From Wenzhouxiangella sp. AB-CW3 (lineage in GTDB: Bacteria > Pseudomonadota > Gammaproteobacteria > Xanthomonadales > Wenzhouxiangellaceae), in the NCBI RefSeq assembly GCF_014725735.1, contig NZ_CP061368.1, forward strand, positions 449,225 through 513,224: a DNA stretch of 64,000 nt, read 5' to 3'. The translations under genes and the position numbers were made by a program. The notes under the pieces are model-generated. The model did not search any database and was not told the origin of the DNA. It saw only the letters and a list, made by a program, of their open reading frames with translations. This document shows positions 49,311-58,459 of this stretch, piece by piece. The stretch's first letter is position 1; every line of letters starts with the position of its first letter.

Positions 49311-50833
49311 GATGAACGACCTCGCTTGGCGATGAGTTCGGAAAAGATGGCGTAGAGCATGACACTGACGATCGGAAAGATCGAGGCAAATGCGATCAGC
49401 CCGAATCCGTCAATCAGGATATTGCGTCCTTCGATGTGCGTGGCCAGGCCGATACCCAGTGCGGTAATCAGGGGGACCGTGACCTCCGAGGTCGTGACCC
49501 CGCCCAGGTCGAAGGCCAGCGCAATGATGTATTTCGGCGCCAGCGCCGTGAGAAGGATGACCAGCGTGTAGCCGGCGATGATGTACATGTGAATCGAATC
49601 GCCGCTGATGATGCGGTGTACGCCGATGGTGATGCCGGCGGCCACGCCCAGCGCGACGACGATGCGAATGATATTGCCGCGGATGCGCCCGTTGGCGGCT
49701 TCCTCGGCCTTGTTGCCCACGGCGATCAGGGCAGGTTCGGCCATGGTGGTGGCAAAGCCGATGGCAAAGGCGAACAGATAGATCCAGATGATGCGGTCAT
49801 GGGCGATGAGCTGCTCGGCCATGGACTCGCCGATCGGGAACAGGCCGAGCTTGAGGCCGACGACAAAGGCATACAGGCCGACGATGACCAGGAGAAATCC
49901 GAACACCACCATGGGCAGGCGCGGAATGCGCTTGCGTATCACGGCAAACTGAAAGACCAGGATGACCAGGATGATGGGTACGACATCGCGCACCATGCCG
50001 GCCAGGTCGGCCAGCAGAGAGGTTGCAGAAGTCGGGACATCGACATCGTCCTCCGTGGCCAGTCCCGCCACGCCGTTGTCGACCTCGGCCACTCCCTCGC
50101 CGAAGGTGAACACGACCACGCCGTAGAGCTGCACGGTGATCATCGGCACCATGACGGCCAGGGCGACCAGCCCGAATCCATCGGTCAGCGGGTTGCGGCC
50201 GCGAATCGAGGCGGCCAGGCCCAGGCCCAACGCGGCAATCAGAGGCACGGTGACGATATTGGTGGTCACGCCGCCTGAATCGTAGGCCAGGCCGACGATC
50301 TCTTCCGGGGCAAAGAAGGTCACCAACACCACAGTCAGATAGCCGCCGATCATCATCCAGTGCAATGGCAGGCCAAGGATGATGCGCAGCACGCCGACGG
50401 CAACCACCGCGCCGACAGATGAGGCGACCAGCACGCGCAGGACGAGCGGATCAATGCGTCCTTCGCTGATGGACTCGGCCTGCTCGGCCACGGCAATCAG
50501 GGCCGGTTCGGCGATGACTGCCGAAAAGCCGATGAAGAAGCCGAAGATCATCAGCCAGGGCAGGGAACCCTTGGCCGCGAACTCATCCGACAGGCTGTGG
50601 CCGATCGGGAAGATACCCATTTCCAGACCCTGCAGAAACAGGGCCACGCCCAGCACCACGATACCCAGGCCAAGCACCATGGTACCCAGTCCTTCGGGCA
50701 CCTGTTGCAGCACCAGAAACTGAAACACCGAGACCACCACCACGATGGGCAGGAGATTGCGCAGCGAATGGATCAGGGTCTCGAAAAACTGTGACCACAA
50801 CTTGCTGCCGGGTGAGCCAGGATCGCCGCTCAC
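49307..50833 (-). CDS. DUF1538 family integral membrane protein
   Basis: A 508-residue polytopic protein made of two homologous halves. Each half repeats EPALIAVAEQAE / EPALIAVGNKAE and DSGGVTTNIVTVPLIAALG / DLGGVTTSEVTVPLITALG and the TDGFGL / IDGFGL motif. About 12-14 hydrophobic helices are visible. An inverted- or tandem-repeat membrane fold with conserved GGVTT and acidic-Pro motifs inside membrane segments suggests a transporter, but no substrate is known. It leads an operon with the P-II-like and CBS genes. Confidence 0.88.
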   Translation of the reverse strand: MSGDPGSPGSKLWSQFFETLIHSLRNLLPIVVVVSVFQFLVLQQVPEGLGTMVLGLGIVVLGVALFLQGLEMGIFPIGHSLSDEFAAKGSLPWLMIFGFFIGFSAVIAEPALIAVAEQAESISEGRIDPLVLRVLVASSVGAVVAVGVLRIILGLPLHWMMIGGYLTVVLVTFFAPEEIVGLAYDSGGVTTNIVTVPLIAALGLGLAASIRGRNPLTDGFGLVALAVMVPMITVQLYGVVVFTFGEGVAEVDNGVAGLATEDDVDVPTSATSLLADLAGMVRDVVPIILVILVFQFAVIRKRIPRLPMVVFGFLLVIVGLYAFVVGLKLGLFPIGESMAEQLIAHDRIIWIYLFAFAIGFATTMAEPALIAVGNKAEEAANGRIRGNIIRIVVALGVAAGITIGVHRIISGDSIHMYIIAGYTLVILLTALAPKYIIALAFDLGGVTTSEVTVPLITALGIGLATHIEGRNILIDGFGLIAFASIFPIVSVMLYAIFSELIAKRGRSS

Positions 50834-51015
50834 CGCGCTGCAAATCCCGGGTGCGCGATTGGCAACAGCCTGGATTCGGTTCTCTGAGAGGAAGTCGCAA
50901 TCATCAAGCGCATGTCTGGCTTCAAGTCGGCAGAAGGCCCTGAGTCTAGGTCAGGATTCTACCCAAGTCTGTCGAGCGGATGCAGTGTCTGCGGATTCGC
51001 TCCCCGACAGTATTT

Positions 51016-51034
51016 GCAAATGCAAATCGTTATC
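51016..51034 (+). promoter_or_regulatory. Predicted Fur box before the iron transporter
   Basis: GCAAATGCAAATCGTTATC matches 14 of 19 positions of the Fur consensus GATAATGATAATCATTATC, including the whole right half TTATC and the central AAATC. It lies 40 bp upstream of the substrate-binding protein ATG (51075). Iron repression of the operon follows from this and from the gene functions. Confidence 0.72.
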
Positions 51035-51074
51035 GTTAAAATTCATCATCACTTTACTCACAGATCGGATCACC

Positions 51075-52103
51075 ATGCGTTCTTCCCTTTTGCTGGCCCT
51101 TTGCACCGTGCTGGTGGTGGCTTGCAACGATACCTCCACCTCCGCACCTGGCGAGTCTGAGACATCGCAGGCCAGGGTGGTCGTCTATACCTCCAGGCAG
51201 CCGTACCTTATCGAGCCGCTGTTCGAGCGCTACACCGCGCAAACAGGTGTTTCGGTGGACTTCACCAGCGATAACGAAGCTTCGCTGATCGAGCGGCTGG
51301 CGGCAGAAGGCGCGCGCACCCAGGCCGATGTGTTCATGACCGTTGACGCTGGTAACCTCTGGCATGCGACTCAGCGAGACCTGCTCAAACCGGCCGAGTC
51401 CGAGCTGCTGGCATCCAGCATTCCACCGATGTTTGCCGACGATCAGGGTCGCTGGTACGGCCTGTCGGTGCGGGCTCGGACTATTGTCTACCATCCCGAG
51501 CGCGTGGATCGCGACGAGTTGTCCACCTTCGAAGACCTGGCCGACGAACGCTGGGCCGGTCGCCTGTGCATGCGCACCTCGCGCAAGGTCTACAACCAGT
51601 CGCTGGTTGCGCTGCTGATCGAGCACCACGGCGAAGAGCGTGCCGAGGAGATCGTGCGTGGCTGGGTGGCCAACCTGGCCACCAATCCCTATTCTTCCGA
51701 TACCCAGACCATCGAGGCGGTGGCTGCCGGGCAGTGTGATGTGGCCATCGTCAACAGCTATTACCTGGGCCGGTTGCTGGTCGACGATCCCGATTATCCG
51801 GTGGCGTTGTTCTGGGCCAACCAGGAGTCCACCGGCGTTCACGTCAATGTTTCGGGTGCCGGCATTACCCGCCATGCGCCACGCCCGGATCAGGCACGCG
51901 CCCTGCTGGAATGGCTGGCATCGGAAGAGGCCCAGGCGGAGTTTGCCGAGCGCAATCTCGAGTTTCCAGCCCGTCCGGACATCGCGCCGCGCGGTGTCGT
52001 CGCCGAGTGGGGCAGCTTCGAGGCCGATGACACGCCGCTGACCGTTGCCGGCGAGCGTCAGGCCCAGGCCGTGCGTCTGATGGATCGTGCCGGCTATCGC
52101 TGA
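51075..52103 (+). CDS. Fe(3+) ABC transporter substrate-binding lipoprotein (FbpA-like)
   Basis: A 342-residue periplasmic binding protein. The N-terminal MRSSLLLALCTVLVVAC carries a lipobox with C17. It has the FbpA-type VVVYTSRQPYLIEPLFERY start, TNPYSSDTQTIEAV and the adjacent tyrosine pair in VNSYYLGRLL that ligands ferric iron. The ATG at 51075 is preferred over the longer frame from 50745. The end overlaps the permease gene by 17 bp. Confidence 0.9.
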   Translation: MRSSLLLALCTVLVVACNDTSTSAPGESETSQARVVVYTSRQPYLIEPLFERYTAQTGVSVDFTSDNEASLIERLAAEGARTQADVFMTVDAGNLWHATQRDLLKPAESELLASSIPPMFADDQGRWYGLSVRARTIVYHPERVDRDELSTFEDLADERWAGRLCMRTSRKVYNQSLVALLIEHHGEERAEEIVRGWVANLATNPYSSDTQTIEAVAAGQCDVAIVNSYYLGRLLVDDPDYPVALFWANQESTGVHVNVSGAGITRHAPRPDQARALLEWLASEEAQAEFAERNLEFPARPDIAPRGVVAEWGSFEADDTPLTVAGERQAQAVRLMDRAGYR

Positions 52104-53691
52104 AACACAAGCGCGATGGCGATGGCCTCAGGGCGATCGCCGCTGGCTGGTCTGGCCCCTGCTGGTCCTGGTCGGGCTGCCGCTGTTCATGCTGATGGCG
52201 GCCTGGCTGCAGCCGCAGCCGGATATCTGGTCGCATCTGTCAACCCACCTGATGCCCACCCTGGTGCGTCATACCGTGCTGATGCTGCTGGTGGTGGGTG
52301 TCGGGGTGGCCGTACTGGGCGTTGCCCTGGCCTGGCTGTCGGCCTGTTGCGAGTATCCGCTGCGCCGGCTTCTGGATCCGCTGCTGGTGCTGCCGCTGGC
52401 GTTTCCGACCTACGTGCTGGCCTTTGTCTACCTTGGCCTGGTCGACTACAGCGGCCCCCTGCAGAGCCAGTGGCGCGCCTGGTTTGACGCCACACCCGGG
52501 CTGCTGAAAGCCCTGAGCGAGCCCGGCGGTGTGCTGCTCATTCTGATCCTGGCCTTTTATCCATACGTTTACCTGCTGGCACGGGCCTCGTTCATCGGTG
52601 GTGGCCTGGCGGCGTTCGAAGCCTCGCGTAGCCTCGGCCAGGGACCCTTGCGAACCTTTCTTCGCATCAGCCTGCCCATGGCCAGACCGGCGCTGGTGGC
52701 CGGGCTGACGCTGGCCCTGATGGAATCGCTGGCAGATTTCGGTGCCGTGGCCATCTATGGCTTCGATAGCTTCACCACGGCCATCTATCGCACCTGGCTG
52801 GGCATGTTCAACCTCACCGCCGCGGTGCAACTGGCCTCGATCCTGATGCTGTTCGTGCTGGTGTTGCTGGCGGCCGAGCGATTCAGTCGATCGCCAGGCG
52901 GCGAACAGCCCGAGCGCCGTCCCACCGGGCATCGAATCAGACTCAGTGGGGCACGCGCATGGGCGGCCACCCTGTTTCAGGCCAGCGTGGTACTGGTGGC
53001 CGTTATCGTACCCCTGATTCAGTTGCTGGTCTGGGCCTGGCCGGGCCTGCCCGGCATACTTTCGTCAGGCATGCTCACGGTCATCGGCAATACCATGATC
53101 CTGGGGCTGGTCGGTGCCGTGGCCGTCCTGCTCGGCGGCATACTCCTGCTGTTTGCCACGCATCGCACATCCAGCCGCCAGACCCTGTTTGGCGAGGTCG
53201 CAGCGGTGGGCTATGCCATTCCCGGCACCGTGCTGGCCGTGGCCATCATGCTGGCCTTCGTTCATCTCGACCAGTGGGCGGGTACTGCCCTGGCCGGCGG
53301 GCTGACGGCACTGATCCTGGCCTACCTGATTCGCTTCCTGCGCGTGACCTGGGGGCCACTTGACGGGGTCGCCTCACGCATCCGCCCCGAGTATGTCGAG
53401 GTGGCGCGCAGCCTGGGTGTTCCCCGCTACCAGCGCCTGCTTCGGGTCAATCTGCCGCTGTTGTGGCCGGGGCTGGTCACCGCCTTTCTACTGGCGCTGG
53501 TCGAGATTGCCAAGGAAATGCCGGCCACCCTGCTGCTCAGGCCGTTCGGCTGGGACACCCTGGCCGTTCGCATCTATGAGCTGACCACTGAAGGGCAATG
53601 GCAGATGGCGGCCGTGCCATCGCTGGTGCTGGTCATCCTCGGCGCCATCCCCGTTGTGGTGCTGATTCGAAGAGCGTCGGTTTTGAGGTGA
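52087..53691 (+). CDS. Fe(3+) ABC transporter permease (FbpB-like, fused two-fold)
   Basis: A 534-residue permease with two BPD_transp_1 halves and about 12 membrane helices. Each half has an EAA-type loop: EASRSLGQGPLRTFLRISLPMARPAL and EVARSLGVPRYQRLLRVNLPLLWPGL. It starts with GTG at 52087 inside the end of the binding-protein gene. The ATPase gene fbpC that should follow is absent; the next gene is gcvT after a repeat. The importer therefore needs an ATPase encoded elsewhere. Confidence 0.92.
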   Translation: MPAIAETQARWRWPQGDRRWLVWPLLVLVGLPLFMLMAAWLQPQPDIWSHLSTHLMPTLVRHTVLMLLVVGVGVAVLGVALAWLSACCEYPLRRLLDPLLVLPLAFPTYVLAFVYLGLVDYSGPLQSQWRAWFDATPGLLKALSEPGGVLLILILAFYPYVYLLARASFIGGGLAAFEASRSLGQGPLRTFLRISLPMARPALVAGLTLALMESLADFGAVAIYGFDSFTTAIYRTWLGMFNLTAAVQLASILMLFVLVLLAAERFSRSPGGEQPERRPTGHRIRLSGARAWAATLFQASVVLVAVIVPLIQLLVWAWPGLPGILSSGMLTVIGNTMILGLVGAVAVLLGGILLLFATHRTSSRQTLFGEVAAVGYAIPGTVLAVAIMLAFVHLDQWAGTALAGGLTALILAYLIRFLRVTWGPLDGVASRIRPEYVEVARSLGVPRYQRLLRVNLPLLWPGLVTAFLLALVEIAKEMPATLLLRPFGWDTLAVRIYELTTEGQWQMAAVPSLVLVILGAIPVVVLIRRASVLR

Positions 53692-53710
53692 GGGGGCGTT
53701 TAAGGGGAAA

Positions 53711-53761
53711 GTGTTAAGTGTGACGTGTTAGGTGTTAGGTGTTAGGTGTTAGGTGTGAAAG
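53711..53761 (+). repeat. Heptanucleotide array (GTGTTAG)n between the permease gene and gcvT
   Basis: GTGTTAA, GTGTGAC, then four perfect GTGTTAG copies (53725-53752) and GTGTGAAAG. Period seven and the GTG start of the unit are shared with the GTGAAAG arrays at 25851 and 47090, but no opposed arm is evident here. It lies in a 131-bp gap with nothing else recognised. Confidence 0.8.
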
Positions 53762-53822
53762 GTGGCGCATTTGGTGGCCTTAAACCTTTAGACTATTCGT
53801 CCTCCGACACAACGAGAGTGCC

Positions 53823-54896
53823 ATGCCGAACAAGACTCCGCTTCATGATGCCCATGTTGCCGCTGGTGGCAAGATGGTGGATTTCGCCGGCTGGGAACTG
53901 CCGATTCACTATGGTTCGCAGATCGAGGAGCATCATGCCGTGCGCCGTGCTGCCGGCATGTTCGATGTTTCCCACATGACCGTGGTCGATATCCAGGGCG
54001 CGGGTGCGCGCGACTATCTCCGTTATCTGCTGGCCAACGACATCGCCAAGCTGGGTGAGACCGGGCAGGCACTGTATGGCTGCATGCTCGATCACCAGGG
54101 GGGGGTGCTCGATGACCTCATTACCTATTACCTCGCCGACGACTTCTACCGGACCGTGGTCAATGCCGCCACGCGCGATCAGGATATCGCCTGGATGCGG
54201 GAGCAGGCTGGCGACTTCGATGTGGACATCGTCGAGCGTGATGATCTGGCCATGGTGGCGGTGCAGGGGCCCGAAGCACGTGAACGGGTCATCGATGTGC
54301 TCAATGCCGCGGCGGCCGAATCGCTCAAGCCATTTCGGGCCATCAGTCATGGCGATTACTTCGTCGCCCGCACCGGCTATACCGGGGAGGACGGCTTCGA
54401 GGTCTTGATGCCGGAATCCGAAGCCGAAGGCTTCTGGCAACAACTCGTCGAGGCTGGAGTCCAGCCTTGCGGATTGGGTGCGCGTGACAGCCTGCGCCTC
54501 GAAGCCGGTCTCAACCTGTATGGCCAGGACATGGATACCTCGACCACGCCGCTGGAGTCCAACCTGGGCTGGACGGTGGCGTTCGACCCGGGCGATCGCC
54601 AGTTCATTGGCCGCAAGGCGCTTGAGCAGCAGAAAGCCGACGGTGTGCCGCGTCGCCTGGTGGGCCTGGTCATGGGCCGCGGCGGCATCCCCAGAACCGG
54701 CAGCACGGTGCACACCGACAACGGCGAAGGTCAGGTCACCAGCGGAGCATTCGGCCCCACCACCGAGTGCCCGGTGGCTCTGGCACGGATTCCGGCCGGC
54801 GAGTTCGAGGAAGTCGAAGTCGAACTACGCGGCCGCCGCCTCAAGGCCCGCGTGGTCAAACCGCCCTTCGTCCGCATGGGAAAGGTAAGAATCTGA
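53823..54896 (+). CDS. gcvT: Aminomethyltransferase (glycine cleavage T protein)
   Basis: Transfers the methylene group from H-protein-bound aminomethyl to tetrahydrofolate. The 357-residue product has [37 protein letters not shown], the folate-binding [13 protein letters not shown] and [18 protein letters not shown], and [14 protein letters not shown] C-terminal segments. It stands alone; gcvH is 41 kb away in this window. Confidence 0.97.
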   Translation: MPNKTPLHDAHVAAGGKMVDFAGWELPIHYGSQIEEHHAVRRAAGMFDVSHMTVVDIQGAGARDYLRYLLANDIAKLGETGQALYGCMLDHQGGVLDDLITYYLADDFYRTVVNAATRDQDIAWMREQAGDFDVDIVERDDLAMVAVQGPEARERVIDVLNAAAAESLKPFRAISHGDYFVARTGYTGEDGFEVLMPESEAEGFWQQLVEAGVQPCGLGARDSLRLEAGLNLYGQDMDTSTTPLESNLGWTVAFDPGDRQFIGRKALEQQKADGVPRRLVGLVMGRGGIPRTGSTVHTDNGEGQVTSGAFGPTTECPVALARIPAGEFEEVEVELRGRRLKARVVKPPFVRMGKVRI

Positions 54897-54924
54897 CAAC
54901 GCGGATACCCGCAGAAACCAAAAA

Positions 54925-54943
54925 GGGCCGACAAAGTCGGCCC
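54925..54943 (-). terminator. Intrinsic terminator between gcvT and the asparaginase gene
   Basis: GGGCCGAC (54925-54932) and GTCGGCCC (54936-54943) form an 8-bp stem with an AAA loop. The T-run TTTTTGG follows on the minus strand, so it ends the asparaginase transcript; on the plus strand it may also end gcvT, giving a bidirectional terminator in the convergent gap. Confidence 0.78.
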
Positions 54944-54958
54944 GTCTCCGGTCTCCCG

Positions 54959-55447
54959 TCAATCAACCGCCTCAAACCGATTGGCCGACCGATTCTTGCG
55001 CACCTTCCGCGGATCCCAGACCCGGCCGTTCATGGCGATCCACACACCGGGCGGCAGCGCCTGTACCGCCCCCACGGCACAGCCGATGTTGAACACGGCG
55101 TCGGAATCGATGAAACGGGCCGGGTTCAGGGCGCCGGTCATGATGATCACTCGCTCGCCGACATCGCCCAGGGCGGCGGCTGTCTCGACCATGCTGTCGG
55201 TGCCATGCGTGATCAGGAAGTGGCGGTCTTCGCTGGCCAGCACGGCTTGACGGATCAACTCGCGATCACTGTCGTTCAGATGCAGCGAGTCCTTTCTGAG
55301 CAGGGCCCGGATCTCCCAGTCAAAGGCCACGTTCATCGCTCGCAGGATGCGGCCGATCTCGGGCTCGCCGATCTGGTAGTCGGACTTGTCGTCGTAGTAG
55401 ATCTTGTCGATGGTGCCGCCGGTGGTCAGCACATTGAGCTTATTCAA
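54959..55447 (-). CDS. Single-domain asparaginase-like protein
   Basis: A 162-residue protein equal to the N-terminal domain of L-asparaginase: catalytic Thr in LTTGGTIDKIYYDD (T9/T12) and the second catalytic block THGTDSM with T83 and D84. The C-terminal domain of ordinary asparaginases (about 330 residues) is missing and the frame shows no remnant downstream. Because both catalytic threonine blocks are kept it may be a genuine compact form rather than a fragment. It is divergent from the secreted unknown. Confidence 0.82.
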   Translation of the reverse strand: MNKLNVLTTGGTIDKIYYDDKSDYQIGEPEIGRILRAMNVAFDWEIRALLRKDSLHLNDSDRELIRQAVLASEDRHFLITHGTDSMVETAAALGDVGERVIIMTGALNPARFIDSDAVFNIGCAVGAVQALPPGVWIAMNGRVWDPRKVRKNRSANRFEAVD

Positions 55448-55506
55448 GGTAGGCTGCCTTCAGGTTCGAAGTGGTGGGTCGAGAACGTTCGGGTAGTATA
55501 GCGGGC

Positions 55507-58167
55507 ATGAAAATCACCCTGTCCCCGATCAGGCACCTGTTGCCGGTATTGAGTCTGCTGATGCTGTCTGTTGCGGCGCATTCGGCGCCTGACATCGAGC
55601 GCATCGCCATGCTGCACTGGCACCCGGACACGGCTGCGGAAGCCCGACGGCTGACCGTGGCCGCCGATGCCTGGCTTGCCCTCAGCGACAACGAGCAGGC
55701 GCTTCAGGATTGGGATTCCAACATCGATGCCCGTGCCCTGTCGCTGGGCCGGCAGGCGCGGCAGGTGCCGGGGCATTGGGCGCCACTGGGCGACGGAGTA
55801 TTTGCCTGGCTGGTCCAGTCGCGCGATCACAACCTGAGTGGAAGTACCGGGGAGTTTCCGGATCCCGAACCGGGACGGCCGACGGCCCACCGGTTCGACG
55901 AGCCGGTATCGGGACGTATCGGTCGGCTTGAGCAGGTGGCGGCATTGAACGCCCCGGTGACTTGGCGGCGGCTGGCCCGCCGCGTGAATGAAGTCGAATC
56001 CGATGGCCAGGTGCCGGCGGTTGATGCATTCTGGGATGAGCTCGCCTCCCGCCTCGATGACGCCCCGGAAGAGAGCATCAGCCGGGCCCGGGAGCTGGCT
56101 GGCCAGAGCATAGCTCTTCGTGACATCGCGGACGCAGCGGCGCGTCATAGACATATCAGCCGGATGCTCCTGACCCGTACCCGCCATGCCTGGGTCGAGG
56201 GCGATGCGCTGAAGACGGCTTGGCTGAGTTTCGAAGCCCTGGCCCGCCTGGTGGCCGCCGAAGATCCCGGTAATGTGGCCGAGAGCTGGCGCGACTGGTT
56301 CGACTCGCTGGGCAGTGAGGAGCTGCGGGGGCTTCGCCAGATCGACGCTGACCTGCCGGTGATCTTCGCCCTGCTGGAAGATGCCGCCGAGTACCTTGTT
56401 CCCCCGGAACCAGCAGCCAGCCGGGCCATGAATGAACTGGCCGATGCCTATGCCCGGTTGGCCTTGTTTGTGCCCGACATGGGCTTTTACCTGGATCAGC
56501 CCGTGCGCGCCGAGATCCGCGCCACGGCCTCGACCTGCAACCCGGATCCGCTGCTGATCGGGCCGATGCCGCGCGAGACTTACGAGCGCTGTGTGCGCGA
56601 CCTGCTCGATCTTCTGGACGCCGGTCTGCAAACCGAGGAACTGGCGGGCGGCCGCCAGGGCCCCTTCGCACCGGAGTTCCTGCGCCGCGAGCTCGGGCTG
56701 GTGAGTTGGCAGCGCGCTGCCTATCTGGATGGTCACCTGGGCTGGATGCTCGAGGCACCGTGCCAGCCCCCCGAGTGGGTCAATGTGCTGGAGTGGTCAC
56801 TGGTCGTCGAGCACCTGCTGCGCTGGGTGCCGCAGCGGCCGGTTTTCTTTGCTGCCTCCCGCTGGCAGGAGGCGCTGGCGGATGTTCGCGAGGCCGTGAT
56901 CGAGCGTGGCACCATGCACCAGGAGTGGATGGATTGTCTCAGCGGTCACGGCGCCGAGCGGCGCGATCCGGTCACACGCCTGCTCGATCGGCATGAAAGC
57001 GCCCTGCAGTCACTTGATGAGTTGTTGAGCGAGGCGGACGAGCAGTTTTATCAAGAGCTGGTCCGTCCGGGTGGCGATATCGATCTCGACGGAACAGCCA
57101 CTCAGTCGACGGCCTACCGGCCGGAAACCCTGGTTGTTGAACCCTGCGACACCGCCATGACCTGTGGCGCGCGTGTCGAACTGCCGGTCAGCCGTGCCCT
57201 GCTGGGCCTCTTCCCCAATGCCTACCTGCTGGCCGATCAGCTCGGCATGGGGGAGATGGGGCTTTGTTACGAGTCCGTACGCTGGGTGGATCGCGCCTCG
57301 CGTCCGGCACGACAGCGCGACAGCCAGGTGGCCAACTACGACGGGCGCCTGAGTTTCGAGCTGCATGGCACGTTTGCCGCCGATGAAGACGAACTCCCGG
57401 AGACCGTGTTTCGCTATCGGCTGACCGCTGCCGAGCGTCGCCACTACCTGTTTGCCGCCGCCGACCCCGCCCTGCTGGATGAGGATTGTCCGCGCGAGCT
57501 GATCGGTGAGTCGATTGCCAGTTCGCTGCCTGACCGACGCCCCCGTCTTATTCCCGACCGTCTGACCTACTTCGTCAGCGCGCCCACTACGCCGGAGTCG
57601 GAACTGGTTGCCAACTGGGATCGGGGAGCGGAGTGGCGTGACTGGTTCGTAACCGGTGAACGCGTCGAGCGACTGGAACAGGTCGATGATGATGCCCTTG
57701 AAGTCCGCGTGCAGGCCCGACTGACTGCATTGTCTGCCCGCAGGGAACGCGAGCTTTCGGCGCCGCTGACTGCACCGGTCAGGGCCGAAGAGTCCGATCC
57801 GCTTGCGCTGGCCATGGCCCGGGTGGCTGATTCCACCGCCATGCTACGCCGGTTGCTCGAGATCCACTATCCGCGTCTGATTCGTCACCATCAGCCGCTA
57901 AGGGCCAAGCTCACCGGCGATGCCGGCCTGATCAATCGCGACCGCGTGCGCTCGTTGCGAGACGGCGGCATCGGCATGCTGCAGGTGCCCGGTATCGGCA
58001 AGCAGCGCCTCGCCGACTTGCGCGAGGAGTGGATGACGCTGCCGGCCGGGCTGCGCGAGCAGGGCCAGCAGGCCCCGGAGATGGATGTGGGGCTGGAACG
58101 TCTGGATGCGCTGATCCGCCTCAGTCGCTATGACGCCGCCGACGTCGAACAGCCGGAAGAGCAGTGA
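55507..58167 (+). CDS. Large secreted protein of unknown function
   Basis: An 886-residue protein with a signal peptide (MKITLSPIRHLLPVLSLLMLSVAAHSA, cleavage near residue 27). I do not recognise a family. It is mostly alpha-helical and rich in Arg, Glu and Trp, with cysteines in CDTAMTCGARVELP. The C-terminal 60 residues contain GIGMLQVPGIGKQRLADLREEW, a helix-hairpin-helix-like PGIGKQRL pattern of the ComEA kind. The start at 55507 is preferred to 55471 because it gives the signal sequence. Its last 47 bp overlap the convergent DUF2069 gene. Confidence 0.75.
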   Translation: MKITLSPIRHLLPVLSLLMLSVAAHSAPDIERIAMLHWHPDTAAEARRLTVAADAWLALSDNEQALQDWDSNIDARALSLGRQARQVPGHWAPLGDGVFAWLVQSRDHNLSGSTGEFPDPEPGRPTAHRFDEPVSGRIGRLEQVAALNAPVTWRRLARRVNEVESDGQVPAVDAFWDELASRLDDAPEESISRARELAGQSIALRDIADAAARHRHISRMLLTRTRHAWVEGDALKTAWLSFEALARLVAAEDPGNVAESWRDWFDSLGSEELRGLRQIDADLPVIFALLEDAAEYLVPPEPAASRAMNELADAYARLALFVPDMGFYLDQPVRAEIRATASTCNPDPLLIGPMPRETYERCVRDLLDLLDAGLQTEELAGGRQGPFAPEFLRRELGLVSWQRAAYLDGHLGWMLEAPCQPPEWVNVLEWSLVVEHLLRWVPQRPVFFAASRWQEALADVREAVIERGTMHQEWMDCLSGHGAERRDPVTRLLDRHESALQSLDELLSEADEQFYQELVRPGGDIDLDGTATQSTAYRPETLVVEPCDTAMTCGARVELPVSRALLGLFPNAYLLADQLGMGEMGLCYESVRWVDRASRPARQRDSQVANYDGRLSFELHGTFAADEDELPETVFRYRLTAAERRHYLFAAADPALLDEDCPRELIGESIASSLPDRRPRLIPDRLTYFVSAPTTPESELVANWDRGAEWRDWFVTGERVERLEQVDDDALEVRVQARLTALSARRERELSAPLTAPVRAEESDPLALAMARVADSTAMLRRLLEIHYPRLIRHHQPLRAKLTGDAGLINRDRVRSLRDGGIGMLQVPGIGKQRLADLREEWMTLPAGLREQGQQAPEMDVGLERLDALIRLSRYDAADVEQPEEQ

Positions 58168-58459
58168 AATACACGCCGATCAGCAGCAGTTGGGCGATGG
58201 CCGGAGCGCGCGAGGCCGGGCTGACCCAGGCCTCCATGACGGCCAGGCAGAAATAAAACAGCAGCAGCACGCCGGCAATCACCAGGCTGCGTGGATTCAG
58301 CCGCCAGACGCCAGGGGCAACGAGCAGCAAGGGCAGCGTGGTGATGATGACCGCTGCAATCGGCGCAATGACCTCCGGGGGATCGATCCAGCCAAACCAC
58401 AGCGGCTGAATCACGATCAGGCCGACCAGGGCGACCCGGCACCACCATAGCGCCATCAT
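58121..58459 (-). CDS. DUF2069 small membrane protein
   Basis: A 112-residue protein with four hydrophobic segments (ALVGLIVIQPLWFGWI, VIITTLPLLLVAPGVW, LVIAGVLLLFYFCLAVMEAW, IAQLLLIGVYFTALPAV). DUF2069 genes commonly sit next to wrbA-type and arsC genes in Gammaproteobacteria; no function is known. The ATG at 58459 overlaps the wrbA stop (ATGA). The C-terminus (RRRRRHSD) is basic and overlaps the convergent secreted-protein gene. Confidence 0.85.
   Translation of the reverse strand: MMALWWCRVALVGLIVIQPLWFGWIDPPEVIAPIAAVIITTLPLLLVAPGVWRLNPRSLVIAGVLLLFYFCLAVMEAWVSPASRAPAIAQLLLIGVYFTALPAVRRRRRHSD

Noticed and set aside
55444..56736. Minus-strand 430-residue ORF opposite the secreted unknown
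   Set aside because: The plus frame has a signal peptide and runs far longer. The antisense is His/Gln/Gly rich like other shadows in the window.
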